A DNA stretch of 64,000 nucleotides from Thalassia testudinum (taxonomy: Eukaryota > Streptophyta > Magnoliopsida > Alismatales > Hydrocharitaceae), in contig JAZHRO010000013.1 in the NCBI GenBank assembly GCA_037157565.1, forward strand, positions 39,622,501-39,686,500, given 5' to 3'. Below, piece after piece: positions 46,561-57,301 of the stretch (positions are counted from its first letter, which is position 1; the number at the start of each line of letters is the position of its first letter). A program made the position numbers and the translations under genes. The notes under the pieces were generated by a model. That model was not told the DNA's origin. It was given only the letters and a program-made list of their open reading frames with translations, and did not search any database.

Positions 46561-47530
46561 GTTCCTGATCCTTGGTTAGATGGGAATTAATAATCACTGG
46601 GAAGGTCTGGCCAGGTCCCAAGAAGACGTACTTGAGATTCTCGGGCAATGGTTTAAGTTCAGGTGCGGGTGGGACCACAGTCGATGGGAATGGAAAGGGC
46701 GGTAGTTGATCAACATCGATTTCTTCAAATGGTGTCATGTGATGATACTCAGCCTTACAGAGGTCCACAGGTAATGATGGTGACGGGTCAGAACTACGGG
46801 TTTGGTGGTCTGAGACAGAACTGAGGGTAAGGCATTCCTCGATTAAAGTTTCCACGGGATCATGTTCCTCAATGTAATCACAATCAAAAGACTTTGTTGC
46901 CCGGAAGATATCCAATTGCATTTTCCTGTCTCCGAAGGCGATTTCCATACATCCCGGGTCGCAATCGCTGTTTGCTTTAGCCGTAGCTAAGAAAGGTCTG
47001 CCTAAGATTATGGGTGCATTCTGTAACTTTTCAGGGACTTCCATGTCGAGCACCAAAAAGTCGACTGGGAAATAGAAGTCCTTGACCCGTACAATCACGT
47101 CCTCGACAACCCCCTTCGGGGTTTTCACTGATCTATCCGCCAGCTGGATGGTGACAGGGGTTGGTGCCAGCTCCCCAAAACCAAATTGGTGGTACAAGGT
47201 TGTGGGAATTAGGTTGATAGAAGCACCTAGGTCCGGGAGCGCTCTATCAAATGTCATGTCCCCGATGTTGCAGGAAATCAGGGGCGTTCCTGGGTCAGTT
47301 CGTTTGAGTGGAAGGTTGCTTGATATCACGGAACTGGCTTGCTCAGAGAGTACAACCTTCCTAGATGCTTGAGGTCTCGGCTTACGCTTGGGTGTACAAG
47401 CATCCTTTAAGAACTTGGTGTAAGCGGGGAAGTGTTTGACAGCTTCTAGAAGCGGAATATTAATCTGTACTTGTTTAAAAATTTCCATCAGCTCCTCAAT
47501 TTCCACAGTATTCTTTTTTCTCTTGATTGT
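46561..47530 (-). pseudogene. pol: D protease region
   Basis: The gag-end signature ACTPKRKPR is followed by the active-site DLGASINLIP (about 47234-47205), then GVVEDVIVRVKDFYFPVDF and IILGRPFLATAKA. It ends at a poorly conserved acidic linker and LKPLPENLKYVFLG, the usual bridge into reverse transcriptase. The segment is open without stops. G1 has leucine before DLGA, while D has proline. Confidence 0.9.
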
Positions 47531-49340
47531 TTCCAAGGCCTCAGGATAGGGTGTCTGAATTGGTTCCATGTCTGGGTCCTTGGTTGGTGCTTCTTCTAAG
47601 TCGGGTATCTCAGCAGGTAAAGTCTCGGGGAGAGTCGGCCATTTGGGATCCTGGGTTTTGGTGCCGCTTCTCAAGGTCACCGCATTCGCAGAGGCATTGG
47701 GGCCATGGGGTGATCCTTGAGAAGACGAGGATGAAGAAGCGCCAAACCCAGGAGGTGTTTGTGGGGCTGGCTGGACCATATGAGCCTGCCCGGGGTTGCC
47801 TTGGAACCCTTGCGAATTGGGGCCTCTGTTAATTATGTTTCGCGGGTTCGGTTGCGGTTGGGAAGGTAGAGATCCTTGCTGTTTACAGTCCAAGAGTTGG
47901 CTTAACTGTCCCTTTACCAAGGCCATTTCTTCCTAATGTTTTTGGTTCATGTCAGCCATCATCTTTATTAGGGTGTCCATTTGGTTTTGTGGGGGAGGGG
48001 CCGCCCTATTCTGGTTATATTGGGGTCTAACTGGTGGTCCTTGCTGATAGGGGGGCAAGTGTGGCTGTTGGTTTGGCCTGGGCTAATTTTGGAATTGCGG
48101 TGGTTTCTGGTTTGTCCAACCAAAGTTGGGGTGATTACGCCAGCCAGTGTTGTAAGTGTTGGAGAAAGGGTCAGGTTTTGCATATCCTTGGACGGCTTGC
48201 ACATCTTCTAGAATAGCCGATGTTGATGAAGAAGGAAAGGAGTAATCAAGGGTCGAGGGAGCAAAGGTCCCTCCCTGGAACGTGGTTGGGGGTTGTTCCA
48301 GGTTCAGTTGGGTGAAGGGTTGGACCAGGTCGACATTATGTGCTCCCTTTTCTAGAGAGAAAGTCTGCAAGGGGTTCCTGGTCTGGTTTAGAAGCTCATC
48401 AATCTTCTTGTCCACCAATTCCACTCGATCCAACTTTTTGGCAATGATGTCCATGTCAACCATTCCAGAATTTGCTTGCACCTCATAAATCCTGCCACGG
48501 GGTTGACTGGACCTGTTAAACTGGTTCATGGAGGCATTGTTGAGCGAATTCTCGCTCATAGACTCAAAGACCTCAAACGCGCTCTCCTCGTCTTTGTTTA
48601 GGAAGTTTCCCCCGCATGAGGCATCGACGAAGTTCCGTAGGTTGCTGTCCAGACCGTGGTAGAAGATCTGGGCCAATTGCCACCTTGGAACTTCGTGGTG
48701 TGGGCATTTCCTCAAAAGTTCATTGAATCTTTCCCACGCCTCATGAAATTGTTCCCTACACTGGAGTGAAGGTAGTGATAGCTCTTCTGAGGGCATTGGT
48801 CTTTCCTATGGGGAAGAATTTCTTTAAAAATGCATGCCTCAGTTCTTCCCAGGTGGCGATGGGTCTACCTAGGGTTCTAAGCCAATGAGAAGCCTTGTCT
48901 CTTAATGAGAAAGGGAACATCTTGATTAGAATAATGTCATGGCTAATGTTCCTCGGTTTTACTGTTCTTGCTATGCGATCAAGATCTTCTAGGTGCTGAA
49001 AGGGGTCTTCATTTGAGCTTCCATGAAAGTGGCTCTGGATTAGACTTAATACATTAGGTTTTAGCTCAAAATCGTCTCCACCTTCGGGGATCCTAAGGTG
49101 TGGCTCGTCTCTAATGGCAGAAGGGTTATAGAAATCACGGAGGGGTCTTGGCTGGTCCTGAAATGGTGGTAAATCAAGTGGTGGTTGTTCTTGTGGGTTC
49201 TGTAACCGTTGTATGGCTTGCATGATGGTGTGGATTTGTTGTTGCTGAAGCCGATGGTTAGCATTGATTTGAGCCTGGATGATAGCCATAGCATCTGGTG
49301 GGGGTTGATCTTCAGCCTCATCTACCCTAGGTTCAGCCAT
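47531..49340 (-). pseudogene. gag: D gag
   Basis: Likely start is the ATG at 49338-49340 (MAEPRVDEAED). A glutamine-rich coiled-coil-like N-terminus (INANHRLQQQQIHTIMQ) precedes the capsid segment LRDFYNP, EDPFQHLEDL, FSLRDKASHWLRTLG and FLKKFFPIGKTNALRRAITTF. A one-base frameshift near 48760-48790 moves the reading to the pol frame, then FHEAWERFNELLRKC, FVDASCGGNF and a Pro/Gln-rich tail follow. Two TAG codons near 48083 and 47930 sit where glutamine would fit. No CCHC knuckle is visible, as is usual for this lineage. Confidence 0.9.
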
Positions 49341-50523
49341 GTTTTCAACAGAATTACGTCGCCTAGATTCCTGCCCCAAAACACACAATTCGGGATGCAG
49401 TGAGCGCCTCCCGTGCATACACTAGAGAAGAACAGGAGGGGATGCGGAGGGCGACAGATGCGAGAAATGTGTTTCAATCAAGCACGCAAGCCTAATCCTT
49501 ATAGTGTATTCCTTAGGAGACCTAGAAATCTCACAAAGAGTGATTAAGTCCGTAAGCACTGGACTCCCCTTCTCAAGGCTAATCTGGCCAGGTTGATTAC
49601 GAGGGGATTGCAGGGAAGGTTCTTCCTTTGGCTTGCGCCTCCGGTTCCATAGACCCCACAACCACGGTCGTTTGACACTGCCCCGTAGCCTAGTCACCAG
49701 ATTCTACCAAGGGAATGAAAGCCAAGTGCCTAGCAGACAAAACCTCACCTTTTGAGACTTAACTCAGTCCTGCCTAGGGCACGTCTACTCAGTTTTAAAG
49801 GGCTAGGATAGTGCTTGTGCTTAGGGTGATGTGATGAGGCGTTGATTGGGGTGATGCCTCTTAATTTTCCACTTTCAAAGTGTGTGCTTCTAGCAAAACA
49901 TGATTTTCAAGCAAGGATTTGTTAAGATATAGTGTCTTTTAGTGTTTCATCCTTACTTGAGTACTTTTTAGGGTTGACGTGTCTTAATATTTTCAAACAA
50001 GTTTCAGTGGGCACGTCAAGTTCTGCACACAACTTAGTGAAAGTAGATTTCCTTTTATTTTGTAGAGGCTCTAAAACCCTAGTGTACTCATCCTGATAAT
50101 CGTGCAGCTTCTATTAGATGAGTCAGTTTTAGGGTTGAGTGGTGCGGCCCAACTCAACTCACGGTGGCTTCGCAAACACCACTCAAGAGAAAAAGAAAAG
50201 AACACTCCAAGAATTTATTCAGCATATTAGAGTGTACATTTTTTGTAGGGTGATGTGTTAAGAATGTGGGTCAAGCAATCATTCACCACGCCAATTTTTT
50301 TCAGTTTTTATGATTTTTTTAGCTTTTTCACGCAAGCAAACAATGAGCGAGAGGGTACTCACTTTCGGTCCTCGAGGTGCCTACTCCCTTGCTACCGTCG
50401 TGGAATGCGTCGCTTCGCCATCCATGCGCCGAATTCCTGCAACCGTCAAGTAAAAAGGAAAATAGGGCATTAAATGATGTAAGAATGAATGTGGAATGGA
50501 GGTGATAAAACAAATCGGTTGCC
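49341..50523 (-). other. D leader (5' untranslated region)
   Basis: About 1.2 kb between the primer site and the gag start, with no conserved frame. This is where packaging and splice signals would be expected; none can be pointed to with confidence. Confidence 0.65.
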
Positions 50524-50541
50524 TCCCCGGCAACGGCGCCA
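50524..50541 (-). promoter_or_regulatory. D primer binding site, tRNA-Asp type
   Basis: The minus strand reads TGGCGCCGTTGCCGGGGA, a full 18-base complement to the 3' end of plant tRNA-Asp. It lies five bases inside the 5' LTR edge (50547). This primer is typical of Athila-type elements. Confidence 0.93.
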
Positions 50542-51126
50542 AAAACTAACGTGCCTTCGTGCGTGTGTGTTAAGAGGTGTCGTTATAGTTGCACTTGATA
50601 CGTCGATTTTAAAAGAAGTAAACGGAGGTGAGTCCGAGTGTCGATCTCAGGGAGGCGTGGAAATCGGATTTTGTTTACCACTTGTTGTCACGAAAAAGGC
50701 AGAGTTTTGCTTGCGAAAGAGACGGTTTTGAAAAGCGAGAGATAGAGAGAGAGTTTAGGGTTAGAAAGCTCTTGGTTTTGATCATGCACTTTAAACAGAA
50801 ATTAAAATGGCAACTAAATGGAAAATAATTTCATTAAACATGCATTCATAGTTCATGGTTTACAACATTAAATACATGCTTCAACAAAAGTAAATGAAAG
50901 CTTAAAAGAGAGAGAGAGAGAGAGAGGTAGAGAGAGAGTGGAGAGCGACGAGGCAGCCACGGCGGTGGAGGAGTCTCCGTCGGCGGCTCGTCGTCTCCGG
51001 CGATTACAAGAGTGCCTAAAACTAGCTAGGAGAGGAGTGGAGTAGTTGCAAGTGGGAGAGGATGCCTTGAATGGTGGTAGAAGGGGGTTTAAATAGAGTT
51101 AAGGGCCTCCAAAAAGAAGAATGTGC

Positions 51127-51153
51127 TTTAGCGACATCTAGAACGTCGCTAAA
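51127..51153. promoter_or_regulatory. D promoter-proximal hairpin
   Basis: Arms TTTAGCGAC and GTCGCTAAA enclose ATCTAGAAC. The counterpart in the 3' LTR (41632-41658) keeps eight paired bases. It sits about 35 bp from the TATA-like box and resembles the hairpin of solo LTR I. Confidence 0.6.
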
Positions 51154-51245
51154 ACTGCTTCCATATACGTCGGTGAAGCCCTCCCACCGCCGGTCAACTG
51201 CCCGCCCCTCTCTCTCTCCAAGCGCGATCCGTGGACGTTGAACGA

Positions 51246-51274
51246 GAGCCGTCCGATCAAAGATCGGACGGCTC
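51246..51274. promoter_or_regulatory. D U3 dyad, 13 bp arms
   Basis: GAGCCGTCCGATC and GATCGGACGGCTC are separated by AAA. In the 3' LTR one base differs (C to T). A related dyad is found in solo LTR I at 5408-5433. Confidence 0.6.
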
Positions 51275-52617
51275 AGATCCTCCCGCGCCCGCGCTGAGAG
51301 CGCGCCTCTAGTGCGCGCGCGCGTTTCCGCCCGAAGTGCGCGCGCGCGTGGGCGCTCGGGAGCTGTCATCGCGCCGCGTGACGCGATCCTGGCCCAATTT
51401 TGCCGCGTCCTTCGCTCGCGCTTGATTTCCGCTCCGCGCGATTCGAACGTGCGTCGCTGCGATGCGGGCGTGCGCGCTAGCCGTTGCGCCACGCCTGCGC
51501 TTTGTCGCGGCGACCGCGGGCGAGCGCGCGGATTTCGGCCGTTCGATCGAAGATCAACGGCCGAGATTCATCCTTGGATGGCTTGAGGGCGTCCGAGCGG
51601 TGGGGCCGAGGTGACGTGGTGCTTTATGGGCCGTTGATCTCCAGATCAACGGTCAGAATTTCTTGGGCCCATTGTGGGAGTTCCGGATGTCGGATTTGGC
51701 CGATCTTGAGTCCGTTGGACTCCGTTCGTCGTTCTGAATCCATCCGTGCAGTCCGATTGCTCATCTGGGGCCTGCTTTCACACATGCTTTACACAAATGG
51801 CCATTAATGCAATTTATAAGTAATCTTGGTACTTGATGCATGCAATGCTCCTATTCTACTTTATGTTGTGCCTTTTATTCTAAAGATGGGCCATATTCAA
51901 CCTAATTACGACCCCCTTGCGTGGTGTTATCAGGTTTTGCTCCTGTAAGCATTGTGCGACACTTAGTCGCTGCAGAGAGTTGGTATCCCTTGTGCTCTGT
52001 GAACAAAAAGAAGAGGCTCTGAAGGTAGGCATAAGAAAGGAGAGCTGAAGAGGCTAAAGAGAAGAGGAAAGGCTAAAGGAAGAAAGAAGAAGTAGGAGCT
52101 GAAGAGAAGAAGAGGAAAAGAAAAGGCTCTCTAAGAGCACTATAGCAGGTGACATTTAAGTCATCTGCTCCAAGGAGCCGACATCTGGTAACCCACTGAG
52201 CAGCACTGTGGATTTATTTGTGGACATATAAGTGGTTCTGGTTACTATTCATTTATTTAATATATTTGAGTAATTGATATATATGTGCTTAAGCTAATAA
52301 CTGGTGATCTAAATCACCATTATTTTGTCTTAAATCTCTTTTGTCATATTTAATTCTTGAAGTACTCATGCTTGTCATTGAATATCATATTTGAGTAGTT
52401 ATCATTCATTGAATATCATTATTGAGTTGAATTCTTGTGCTCATATATATATTCATTTCGATTAGAATGTGAATTACAATACTTACTTCCTGTGTTTGAC
52501 CTCGAACTTCATTTTTAGATATACAAGTTATAAATTGTATTTGTTGAAAGAGCTATTTAGGAGATTTTACTACAATGAAGCATATCTAAACTCCTAGCTA
52601 ACACGCCATCAATATTT

Positions 52618-52635
52618 TGGTGCCGTTGTCGCGGA
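52618..52635 (+). promoter_or_regulatory. F primer binding site, tRNA-Asp type
   Basis: TGGTGCCGTTGTCGCGGA differs from the D primer site at a few bases and follows the LTR end CATCA (52611) after a short spacer. It fixes the plus orientation of F and the right edge of its LTR. Confidence 0.75.
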
Positions 52636-53789
52636 GCAACGTGTAATTCACCACTATTCTTTATTTTATTTAATTATATCTGAGCACTAACTTGTCCTAT
52701 TTGTTTCTTGTCATTTTGTGAAGTACTTCACGAGGCGAACCTTCGCGTAATTCAACCACTCTAGCGTAGGTAACTTTTTTGTTCTTCCCTAATCAACCTT
52801 CTAATCTTGGGAAGATAAAAAAGGAAACAAATCAATTAGGAACTACATGCCTTATTTTCTTAGTAAATCATTAAAGAGGCAAGTTTCCTGATTTGTAAAA
52901 AAAAAAATTCATATCTGAATGAAGCTTGAGGCGATTCTATTTAGAGATTCCCTACCCAAATTGCCTGTACCTATTAGGGACTACGCTTAATTTCTAAATC
53001 ACTTTAGGCAACACACTTCTTACTTAAAGCCTAAGGTGAACATTTTAAGATCAAATTGGGCTTGGAATAGAGCCAATTAGGGTTTTCAACATTAGGGTTT
53101 GAAGTGTTAATACACATTTACCTGCATTAAAGAGAATTAACCCATCTGCATTTGTGTGCTACCCATATCCTTGGTGGAAAATATCTAATCAAGAAAAAAT
53201 CGTAAAATCAGGCTCTAATTTCAATTGAACCTTAAAAATTGTGGACCTAATAACCTGAGAGTCAATTCAAGGTGATTTCTGGATCTTGACCTAGATTTTA
53301 TTCTCCATCTTTTAGGGCAGGTCAGGTGAAGTTGACCTATATTGTGAGTCAATCAACTTCTAATCAAGTGAAATTTAAGGTACTAATTAAGCTAAAATTG
53401 GTGGACTTAAGGTCTCAACTTCGTACATTCCGGTCTACTTGGAACTGCAGTGACAAGGAAGGTCGGTTGGGGGAAACCCTGAAACATGTGCGTACGCTCT
53501 ACCGTGTAGGAGTCTTTTCGGGGCTCTCCCTTCCTTACTGCCCATGTATTTCTCAGGTGTGTGGATTTCTGATTCAGAGGTATTATCCGCCTCGAAACAG
53601 CCTTAGTCATCCAAAAATCTTTGGGTGCCTTGATTGGATACAATTCATATCCAGTCCCACATCTTTTCTTTGGAGCACACACATAGGAAGGTCCTTAGGG
53701 TTTTAACCTAATGGGCCTCATTAGATCTTTTTAGGAATTTCTTTCAGGTCTAATCAGTTCCAATCTAATCCTGAGTTTGATTCTAAATC
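52636..53789 (+). other. F leader and unassigned internal DNA
   Basis: AT-rich leader follows the primer site. From about 52850 to 53330 there is loose inverse similarity to the LTR H/F stretch near 39450-39600, for example the ATCACCTTGA word. A 126-codon frame at 53326-53706 shows no family motif and is probably fortuitous. No gag remnant of F is recognisable. Confidence 0.35.
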
Positions 53790-54143
53790 TTGATTCGACC
53801 ACTTGATTCAAAAATGCAACCTGACATGTTAGGAAAAGTGATTAGGAAACCTGTGTCCAAAATGACCATTAAAGAAAAAATGATTGAGGATGCTTATAAA
53901 CACCATGAGGAAAATTTTAATAGGGACATTCAGGATAAATTCAAGAAAACAATGAAACACATTTTGGACCGTATGGAGATAATATGGACACGAATAAACC
54001 ACGGTTCAACCCAGGATGATCTCGTAGCAGAACACATTGAATTGATGAAATTACACAAAAACGATTATCTGCAATATTGGTCAAATCCTTCAGTTCCGGA
54101 AGACCTCCAGAATTTTTTGGAAACTAATTTATACTGTAATTAG
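53790..54143 (+). CDS. Small open frame of unknown function (117 codons)
   Basis: The predicted product is rich in lysine, glutamate and aspartate, with an amphipathic, probably helical middle (KKTMKHILDRMEIIWTRINH) and a tryptophan near the end (YLQYWSNPSVPEDL). It has no membrane span, signal peptide or zinc motif. Composition looks coding-like compared with the neighbouring AT-rich DNA. The frame ends at TAG just where similarity to the G-type LTR module begins. It may be the tail of an accessory retrotransposon frame or a captured gene piece; I do not recognise it. Its own promoter is not evident. Confidence 0.3.
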   Translation: MIRPLDSKMQPDMLGKVIRKPVSKMTIKEKMIEDAYKHHEENFNRDIQDKFKKTMKHILDRMEIIWTRINHGSTQDDLVAEHIELMKLHKNDYLQYWSNPSVPEDLQNFLETNLYCN

Positions 54144-54908
54144 TAAATTAAACTCTAATTTAACTTGTAAAAACTATAGACTTTAGCTAATTTAATTATA
54201 TAATAAACTAACTTAATTTTGTAAAGTAACTACATAGTTATGTAACCCTATGTAAAGGCTTTAAAATTCCATAATTTATTTTTAATTTATAATAAATTAT
54301 GGCTCTCAAATAGAGGCCCAAAATCATCAATTCAAGACAACATCCAACGCACAGCTGCATCGCCTATGGGCGCTTGTATAGCACCATATTGGAAGCTTGC
54401 GAGCAGACAACACACCATATTAATGTTTTGTGTTTCTTCTCTGCCCAGTTGTCATGGCGCCAGGCTCCTACATACACATTACCATTCCTCCTCTGATACA
54501 TGATATGAGAATATGAGACTTTAGTGTGCAATGCGTGGGCCGGCGACCATGCACTGTGCGTGGGTTTGTGTAGGCCCAATAACGAGCTATAAACCGATTA
54601 AAATGCACCTAATGAGAACTAGGGTGGCCCTAGTAGAGGTCTGGACCCACCCAGAAATGGGTGTTGTGTATCCCTCGAAAAGGCCGCCCGCCCACTAAAA
54701 ATCAATTTTTGGTTAAAAAAAAAATCAGACCGAGCTTCTGAACCGGCCATTAGAGAAGAGAGAAGCGAAGGCTGAATGCGACTAAGTGTTAGCTCTCTAT
54801 GTGCCTGTTCCTTAGTGTGATGTGTGTTGTGTTTGTGTGTAGTGAGTTGAGTGTGTGTTGTGTGCATGAGTGTGTATATAAGTACTATGAGCGTTTGTAT
54901 ATATGTAC

Positions 54909-54945
<37 letters not shown>

Positions 54946-55803
54946 AAGTATATAGTGCATATAATAAGTATATGTATATAAGTAATATATAATGTGTAAA
55001 TAAATAAATTATGTATACTGTAATAGTATAGATGTTGGGTATATAGAGTAGGCTTGTTTGAGCTCTTATATGTATATATATAATACTAAGGGCTTTAGTG
55101 ACGGATACATCTCTCACTGTATGTATATATGTATGTTAGTATAAGTAGTTTTTGCCTTAGGTAGTGTAAATATGTTACTAAGGCTACACTGACGTTTATA
55201 TTTGTCACTGTACATAGGATTATATATTAGTATAGATAATAACTTTTGCCTTATGGATATAGTTTACTAAGGTTTTAGCGACACTTATATATGTTACTAT
55301 AGATGTCAATATGTTATAATGAGTTAGTATAGTAAATATTATTAACTATTTTTGTACTTACACTTCGGTTTTAACTATATTAATTGTATATAACTAACAT
55401 TGAGTAGTCATACATAGTTTTTAATGCTTGTGTATGTTCATTTGTTTTCAAGCATTGTAATGTGTTTTAATTCATTCTTTTGTACATAATTAACCAAAAT
55501 TTTTTATTCATTGATTCTTTCATTTACTGTTGTAAATAAAATCAACATTTCCTAAATTAAAGAATGTTTTTAGACCTAGAGAGAGATGTATCTCAATAAC
55601 TGTCTCCCAGTGAATAACCTGGAATAAACCAATAAAAATTAACTATATAAACAAAATTGACGTATACTACAACAACATTTAAAACCCTTTTTAATGCGAA
55701 CCGGTCGTCGTGTAAATAATGTTTTGACGCCGTTGCGGAGGATAAAAACCCGTCAACATCTCTTTATTGTGATTATTTGACGAATGTCACAGAAAATTGA
55801 TTA
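54144..55803 (+). mobile_element. G-type LTR 3' part with primer-site-like sequence
   Basis: From 54250 to 54700 it matches the GC-rich module of the G1 LTR (22300-22700), including a block near 54281-54311, then CTAATGAGAACTAGGG and TATCCCTCGAAAAGG. From 55560 to 55715 it matches the inverse of the 405 bp units at 23248-24462, in single copy. At 55725-55741 TGACGCCGTTGCGGAGG resembles a decayed tRNA-Asp primer site. About 60 bases follow before solo LTR A2 resumes. It shares no LTR body with F, so the F complex contains pieces of two LTR variants. Confidence 0.5.
54909..54945 (+). repeat. (AT)n(GT)n microsatellite
   Basis: An AT run passes into about ten GT units. The frames over it encode only low-complexity peptide. 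Confidence 0.9.
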
Positions 55804-55879
55804 CTTGTCAGACCTAATCTTAGAGGATTAACCTTTAATCTGACCTATATTTACTTTTAGGCATCCGTAGTGTATCCTA

Positions 55880-56244
55880 GACGTCTGATAAATAGACGTT
55901 AGGCTCAATACATCCCCAAATCACTTTTGTCAGTGATTATAGCCATTTAAGCCTCGAGAAATCCATTCCCGTAGTGACTTGTGTTTTCATACGTCCAGAC
56001 TTTGTGTCAGATGTCCGACCTATCGTCTGACCAACAAGACCTAGAAATTTGTTTAGGTCTAGACAAAAATTGGAAAGGAACTCATCTAGAATTAGACGTC
56101 TGATTTTAAGTCTAAACGTCTTAAAAGACATCTTCAGACGTCTGTTCTAATGTAACACCATCCAATTGATCCACCCTTCTAGATCAGACATCTAATAATA
56201 AAACTAGACGATGACCCAGACATCTGATAGTAGATTCAGATGTC
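55880..56244. promoter_or_regulatory. Phased GACGTC array in U3 of A2
   Basis: Sites at 55991/56011, 56095/56115, 56127/56137 and 56187/56207/56219/56239 show steps of 20, 20, 10 and 20-12-20. Many cores are decayed to GACATC, GATGTC or AACGTC, yet the register is kept. The array ends about 125 bp upstream of the TATA box at 56368. Confidence 0.7.
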
Positions 56245-57301
56245 CGATAACCCTATTAGAATCATAAATAGCCCTGATTTCGGCCTGATTTTCCTTGGGA
56301 TATTTCCCAATGGCTAGAGAAGCCTTCCAACGGTTAGAAGAGGCTTCTAAACCCTTCTTAAGACCTTTATAAATAGAGAACACCATTCCTAAGCCAAGAC
56401 ACACCAGGCAATACTACTTTCCACTCCTTTTGTGTCTAAAAGAAGAGAGATCAAAGAGAACTGCTTTTGCTCTCAAAGCCCCCAATCTTAGAGCACCGAT
56501 ACTCTGCCGAGATCCCACCTATGCACTTCCTACTAAGGGGAGATTCTTACCTATAGTAGCATAACATCATACTTACTTTGTGGCTCTATAGGTGCTTGTT
56601 GTTATTTTTGTTTGTTGTTGGTTGGGTATTCATTTTGCAAATTCACGTCCCCTTCGTGGGACAAAATACTCGTCGTGAAGAGTGTAAGTAGTATGCTTAT
56701 AAGAGAGTAAGTCACCCTCATTTAAGTGACTTCTTATAGGATTTGATCGATTTGGTCAATCAGGAAATCCTAAGTAGAGAGGCTTAGGTGGTGGTTTTTA
56801 CCCGATTTTGGGTTTCCACCTAAAAATCCTTTGTGCTTTGTGAGATTATTTTTTTTGTGTGATTGTTATTTATCTTTGCGCATTTTATTTTACATCACGC
56901 GAATCTCACCCACTCCATAAGAAACCCACATCCCTGACCTCTTTTAAGTAAATAAAATGTAAAATCATAAGGACCTAGATGTAAACCACTAAATGCAAGG
57001 CCCTAATGAGGCCAAAATGTAATGAAGTTTTCGTAGTATAATAATTGAATATATTAGAAGTTAATCACACAATTGATTTGTAATTTCAAGCTCAAATTTG
57101 TATTCAAGTGGCATTCAGATCATATTTAATAGAAAATCTCAAAATAAAGACCTAATTATGCAATTTTAACACAGAATTAATGTTTTAGATCATTTTCCTT
57201 AATTCCCATAATTAACCCTCTTATTGTACTAATTTGATAATGATTAACTTAGTTGCTAGACTAACTGTGGCATTTTAACTATGATGAGGCACACCTCATC
57301 A

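Larger units (their letters stand above)
41059..51932 (-). mobile_element. Element D: complete Athila/Tat-type Ty3/gypsy retrotransposon (10.9 kb)
   Basis: Both LTRs, primer site, leader, gag-pol, 3' domain and polypurine tract are present in canonical order on the minus strand. GGTTT at 41054-41058 and 51933-51937 forms the target duplication. The LTRs are alike over their whole length apart from scattered substitutions and two indels of roughly 30 bp, so insertion is fairly recent. The polyprotein is interrupted by about ten in-frame stops and one frameshift, so the copy is not autonomous. It inserted into the R-U5 part of LTR F. No chromodomain, env-like frame or antisense gene was seen. 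Confidence 0.93.
50547..51932 (-). repeat. D 5' LTR (1386 bp)
   Basis: Ends on the plus strand at GTTATCA (51932). Its inner edge reads TAACG where the other LTR has TGACA, so the terminal TG has mutated. Control features in element orientation: dyads at 51631-51652, 51537-51561 and 51246-51274, the TTTAGCGAC hairpin (51127-51153), then a TATA-like TATTTAAAC (inverse of 51087-51095). Confidence 0.92.
36608..52611 (+). mobile_element. LTR of element F (about 5.1 kb net), split by element D
   Basis: Starts TGATGAGGTGTGCCTCATCA at 36608 and ends ACGCCATCA at 52611, six bases before a tRNA-Asp primer site. The parts are 36608-41058 and 51938-52611; the gap is the complete element D with its GGTTT duplication. 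A TATA box TATAAAAAG lies at 39923-39931. It is preceded within its host LTR A2 by CTTGT (36603-36607), and CTTGT recurs at 55804-55808 where A2 resumes. The long R-U5 part after the TATA box (about 1.8 kb) differs from that of H (about 0.2 kb). Confidence 0.6.
36030..56930 (+). mobile_element. Solo LTR A2 (about 1.7 kb net), split by the F/D complex
   Basis: The left half is 36030-36607 (starts TGTTGTTGCAAAGGCAC) and the right half 55809-56930 (ends ACCCACA). Flanks TCCCA (36025-36029) and TCCCT (56931-56935) differ at one base, consistent with an aged target duplication. Both halves align in order with A1, including GATAATAACAAAATAC after the start, the GACGTC array and TATA box TATAAATAG (56368-56376). 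No internal copia genes are present. Confidence 0.65.
32294..57301 (-). mobile_element. LTR H (inverse), split into 32294-36029 and 56936-57301
   Basis: In its orientation H starts at 57301 with TGATGAGGTGTGCCTCATCA. It continues over 56936, is interrupted by the A2 complex, resumes at 36029 and ends at 32294 with GTGTCGTACACAGGGAGGACA. Net length is about 4.1 kb. Continuity across the gap is supported by order: the sense LTR F runs from its start through the same two blocks without a break (36608-37030). A TATA box (inverse, 32481-32489, CTATAAAAAG) lies about 190 bp before the LTR end. The flanks give no matching 5 bp duplication, so H may be joined to G2 by deletion rather than by simple insertion. 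Confidence 0.6.

Noticed and set aside
50524..50541. tRNA gene fragment
   Set aside because: The match is only 18 bases, at the exact place of a primer site beside an LTR edge; no cloverleaf.
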